Assembly: GCA_035560235.1 (NCBI GenBank)
Contig: DATMAG010000076.1
Coordinates: 1-64,000 of the forward strand
Direction: 5' to 3'
Length of the DNA: 64,000 bases
Source: DASRDU01 sp035560235
Lineage (GTDB): Bacteria; Acidobacteriota; Blastocatellia; RBC074
The notes beneath the pieces were generated by a model, which searched no databases, was not told the origin of the DNA, and was given only the letters and a program-made list of their open reading frames with translations. How positions within the stretch are numbered: the stretch's first letter is position 1; every line of letters starts with the position of its first letter. The position numbers were made by a program, and so were the translations under genes. Below, piece by piece: positions 61,592 to 64,000 of the stretch.

Positions 61592-62320
61592 TCAGCCCGT
61601 TACCTGCTGATTGCCACCGACTTCTGTTCCGGCGGCGTCCTGATACTGAAAGCCATTGAGCGCGTCATCCGCTTCACTCGTTCCGGCGTTTTGCGGGCGC
61701 GCCAGAAAGTATGAAAGGCTTTCGAGCGAAATCGCCATATCAACGCTCCTGACTCTGACGCCGGGCCGCGCATTGAGCAGCACCGGCGCGAAATTCAGCA
61801 CTGCCTTGATTCCGGCATCCATCACCTGCTCAAATACGTTTTCGGCGGCAGCGGCGGGAACGGCGATGACCACAATATCAATGCCTTCGCGCCTGATGAT
61901 GTCAGAAAGCTGCGCCATATCGTAAATCGGCAGTCCGGTGCGCGAGACGCTGCCAGCCTTCTCAGGGTCGCTGTCAAAGAGGGCCACGATCCGAAAGCTG
62001 TTGACGTTGAAGCCCTGATAATTGGCGAGCGCCAGGCCCAGATTGCCAGCGCCGATCACGGCGATGCGATGTTCAGTTGTCAGGCCCAGAATCTGCCGGA
62101 TGTGATCGCGCAGTTCCCGGACGTAATAACCGACTCCGCGCACTCCGAATTCACCAAAATAAGCCAGATCCTTGCGAATCTGCGCCGAATTAAGATTGAA
62201 CTGCTCAGCCAGCGCCTGCGAAGAGATCGTCTCAACACCCGCCGCGCTCAGTTCATTCAGGCAGCGCAGGTAGACCGATAAACGGTTGGTCGTCAGTTCA
62301 GAAATCTTTTCCGTTTTCAT
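61592..62320 (-). CDS. rex: Redox-sensing transcriptional repressor Rex
   Basis: The 242-residue protein has an N-terminal winged helix (about 1-75, SQALAEQFNLNSAQIRKDLA and YFGEFGVRGVGYYV) and a Rossmann domain with AVIGAGNLGLALAN (about 87-100). Rex binds DNA when NADH is low and releases it when NADH rises. The C-terminal tail from about 215 is longer than usual (DDALNGFQYQDAAGTE and on). The ATG at 62320 fits the family. It heads the microcompartment block, and a Rex-type operator lies just upstream (62356-62373), so autoregulation and redox control of the block are likely. Confidence 0.95.
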   Translation of the reverse strand: MKTEKISELTTNRLSVYLRCLNELSAAGVETISSQALAEQFNLNSAQIRKDLAYFGEFGVRGVGYYVRELRDHIRQILGLTTEHRIAVIGAGNLGLALANYQGFNVNSFRIVALFDSDPEKAGSVSRTGLPIYDMAQLSDIIRREGIDIVVIAVPAAAAENVFEQVMDAGIKAVLNFAPVLLNARPGVRVRSVDMAISLESLSYFLARPQNAGTSEADDALNGFQYQDAAGTEVGGNQQVTG

Positions 62321-62355
62321 CGGATGAATATCAGATAAAGTCCTGGAAACAGTGC

Positions 62356-62373
62356 TTGTCAGTAAGTTCACAA
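62356..62373 (-). promoter_or_regulatory. Candidate Rex operator
   Basis: On the plus strand the site reads TTGTCAG-TAAG-TTCACAA. It has the 7-4-7 layout of the Rex consensus TTGTGAA-N4-TTCACAA: the right half is perfect and the left half has two changes. The palindrome extends outward as GCTTGT...ACAAGC (62354-62375). It lies 36 bases upstream of the rex start, just downstream of the -10 box at 62385-62390. Confidence 0.75.
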
Positions 62374-62384
62374 GCAGTGATCGC

Positions 62385-62414
62385 ACGATAGCGCAGCGGC
62401 GCGCTGACTGTCAA
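62385..62414 (-). promoter_or_regulatory. Promoter of rex and the microcompartment block
   Basis: On the minus strand -35 TTGACA (62414-62409) and -10 TATCGT (62390-62385) are 18 bases apart. The -35 is perfect, the -10 has two mismatches. The Rex-type operator begins about 11 bases downstream and would overlap the transcription start region. Confidence 0.68.
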
Positions 62415-62469
62415 TCAGCCCTCAGTGTTCCGTCTGCGGACAGCATTAAAGTGTGCCCCGGAGCCTGAT

Positions 62470-62498
62470 TTGACAGGGTTCCCGGCACTCCTTACACT
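62470..62498 (+). promoter_or_regulatory. Promoter of ruvAB
   Basis: A perfect -35 TTGACA (62470-62475) and a -10 TACACT (62493-62498) are 17 bases apart. The ruvA start at 62583 is about 80 bases downstream. Confidence 0.66.
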
Positions 62499-62582
62499 GC
62501 CTGCGGGCAGAGTTTTCAGCACAGACCAGATGCACAAATGACCATCGCAGTCCGTCAATGAAACGGGAAGGAGCAGTCTGAT

Positions 62583-63197
62583 TTGATCGCGCACATCACG
62601 GGCAAACTGATGCAGAAGCAGCCGAACTCAGTGATTGTGGATGTCGGCGGTGTCGGCTATGAACTGATCGTTCCGGTTTCGACCTTTTACGAGCTGGGCG
62701 AACTCGGCAGCGATGTTTCACTGCGCGCTTACACCTATGTGCGCGAGGATGCATTGCAGCTTTACGGCTTTCGCACGGAACGCGAAAAGCGGCTGTTTCT
62801 GCTGCTGACGAGCATCTCCGGCATCGGCCCGAAACTGGCCATCACGATTCTTTCAGGCATGAGCGCGGATGAGCTGATCCCGGCCATTCGCACGAACGAT
62901 CTGGCCCGGCTGACAGCGATTCCCGGCGTCGGCAAAAAGACGGCTGAACGCCTGGTCGTTGAATTGCGCGACAAACTGGCGCCGCTCTCATCGCCGGAAA
63001 TGGAACAGCAGTTTCAGGCCGCAGCCGGAGCGGGCACAGCGCCTGACGCACTGCGCGACGATCTGATTTCGGGCCTGCTCAACCTCGGCTGGCCGAAACC
63101 GGCAGTCGAAAAAGCCGTGACCGCCACGCTCAGGGAAATGCCGGACGCGAAGTTTGAAGTGCTGCTCAAACAGGCCATGCGAAAACTGGCGCGATAA
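62583..63197 (+). CDS. ruvA: Holliday junction branch migration protein RuvA
   Basis: The 204-residue protein binds the four-way junction and loads RuvB. MIAHITGKLMQKQPNSVIVD and VGGVGYELIVPVSTFYELGE form the OB fold; TSISGIGPKLAITILSGMS and LTAIPGVGKKTAERLVVELR are the two helix-hairpin-helix motifs; domain III (SGLLNLGWPKPAVEKAVTAT) contacts RuvB. The TTG start at 62583 has AAGGAG upstream. ruvB follows 54 bases later on the same strand. Confidence 0.96.
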   Translation: MIAHITGKLMQKQPNSVIVDVGGVGYELIVPVSTFYELGELGSDVSLRAYTYVREDALQLYGFRTEREKRLFLLLTSISGIGPKLAITILSGMSADELIPAIRTNDLARLTAIPGVGKKTAERLVVELRDKLAPLSSPEMEQQFQAAAGAGTAPDALRDDLISGLLNLGWPKPAVEKAVTATLREMPDAKFEVLLKQAMRKLAR

Positions 63198-63251
63198 GCG
63201 ATCAGATTCCGAACCCGGATTTGCACTATGGCGCGAAGGAAAGAAACAGCA

Positions 63252-64000
63252 ATGAATGCAACCGAATCAGTCGAAGAGCGAATTGTCACCGGAGCAGTGA
63301 CCGTGGATGACGAACAGCAGGTCGAACTCTCGCTGCGCCCGCAATTCCTGCGCGAATACATCGGACAGAAAAAGGTCAAAGACAACCTGAGCATCTTCAT
63401 CAAGGCTGCCCGTGCGCGCGGCGAGGCGCTCGATCACGTTCTGCTCAACGGCCCGCCGGGTCTGGGCAAGACCTCGCTCGCCATGATCATCGCCCGCGAG
63501 ATGAACGCGAAGATTCATTCGACTGCCGGGCCAGTGATTGAAAAGCCGGGCGATCTGGCCGCGATTCTGACCAATCTGGAACAGGGCGATGTGCTGTTCA
63601 TTGACGAAATTCACCGCCTGCATCCGGCCATCGAAGAGATTCTTTATCCGGCGATGGAGGATTTTGAGCTTGATCTGGTGATCGGGCAGGGGCCGTCTGC
63701 GCGTTCGGTCAAACTCGATCTGCCGCACTTCACGCTGGTTGGCGCAACGACACGCGCCGGGCTGATTACCGCGCCGTTGCGCGGGCGGTTCGGCATCAAC
63801 TTTCATCTCGATTTTTATCCGGTCGAGGATTTGCAGATCATCGTCACGCGCTCGGCGGGCATTCTGAACGCGGCAATTGATGAGAGCGGCGCGCTCGCCA
63901 TCGCCCGCCGTTCACGCGGCACTCCGCGCATTGCCAATCGCCTGCTGCGGCGCGTGCGCGATTACGCCGATGTCGAATACAACGGCGAAATCACCGAAGC
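63252..64000 (+). CDS. ruvB: Holliday junction helicase RuvB (3' part cut off by window end)
   Basis: About 249 codons are visible; the family has about 340, so the C-terminal winged helix is mostly outside the window. The start MNATESVEERIVTGAVTVDD leads into LRPQFLREYIGQKKVKDNLS. Walker A is LNGPPGLGKTSLAMIIA, Walker B VLFIDEIHRLHPAIEEILYP, sensor 1 LVGATTRAGLITAPLRGRFG, and ARRSRGTPRIANRLLRRVRD holds the sensor 2 arginine. The protein is the motor for branch migration with RuvA. A GGAAAG lies about eight bases upstream of the ATG at 63252. Confidence 0.95.
   Translation, partial: MNATESVEERIVTGAVTVDDEQQVELSLRPQFLREYIGQKKVKDNLSIFIKAARARGEALDHVLLNGPPGLGKTSLAMIIAREMNAKIHSTAGPVIEKPGDLAAILTNLEQGDVLFIDEIHRLHPAIEEILYPAMEDFELDLVIGQGPSARSVKLDLPHFTLVGATTRAGLITAPLRGRFGINFHLDFYPVEDLQIIVTRSAGILNAAIDESGALAIARRSRGTPRIANRLLRRVRDYADVEYNGEITE

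Overview
The window reads as chromosomal DNA of a Gram-negative (diderm) bacterium with moderately high GC, most likely an Acidobacteriota of the Blastocatellia type. Three things point there: lpxB and an LpxL-like acyltransferase imply an outer membrane with lipid A; the secreted protein at 24861-26588 begins with the 'Solibacter' TIGR03437-type domain typical of Acidobacteriota; and many gaps hold long imperfect palindromes with tandem-repeat arms. The phylum call is inference. No rRNA or tRNA gene and no CRISPR array was seen.

Layout. 1-2014: dispersed repeats, a small unknown gene, and a DUF2335 gene split by an IS5-family element (818-1803) with inverted ends and a TTA target duplication. 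2018-9434: acyl-CoA ligase, a fragment of an alpha-hydroxy-acid oxidase, a secreted sugar isomerase-like protein, a fuconolactonase-like hydrolase, two MacB/FtsX-type permeases and a HAD phosphatase. 9680-15546: envelope and repair genes (LpxL-like, GDT1-like, lpxB, uvrC) and a Tat-exported lactonase. 16120-24435: a large unrecognised protein, an MFS exporter, an SDR, rarA, an alpha/beta hydrolase, a SprT-like metalloprotein and a PilZ protein. 24861-29461: the TIGR03437 secreted protein, a glycosyltransferase, a methyltransferase and a hexulose-phosphate-synthase-like enzyme.

29710-45055 is a long mostly minus-strand housekeeping stretch: ftsK, prfB (with its programmed +1 frameshift), parDE, methylmalonyl-CoA mutase, pepA, smpB, gpsA, plsY, a DUF433/DUF5615 pair, cinA, pgpA, a Tat-exported isomerase and, on the plus strand, an acyl-CoA dehydrogenase. 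45171-55896 runs mostly on the plus strand: pcrA, a Zeta-like pair, iscS-iscU, glcE-glcF and two secreted unknowns, with a sulfite-oxidase-like gene on the minus strand.

55982-62320 (minus strand) holds the most interesting block: rex, a class II aldolase, a 59-residue small protein, a BMC-H shell protein, a BMC-P shell protein, a Ser/Thr kinase with a zinc-ribbon tail, a small DUF4351-like protein, nadE and pgsA. A promoter and an 18-bp Rex-type operator sit just upstream of rex, so the simplest reading is a redox-controlled bacterial microcompartment operon. The aldolase carries a C-terminal helix after a linker that looks like an encapsulation peptide. The window ends in ruvA and a truncated ruvB, with their own promoter.

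Across the window at least fifteen gaps, many between co-directional genes, contain palindromes with about 20-40 bp arms built from short repeated units, in about ten sequence families. They create spurious N-terminal extensions on several genes; starts given here were placed after the repeats.
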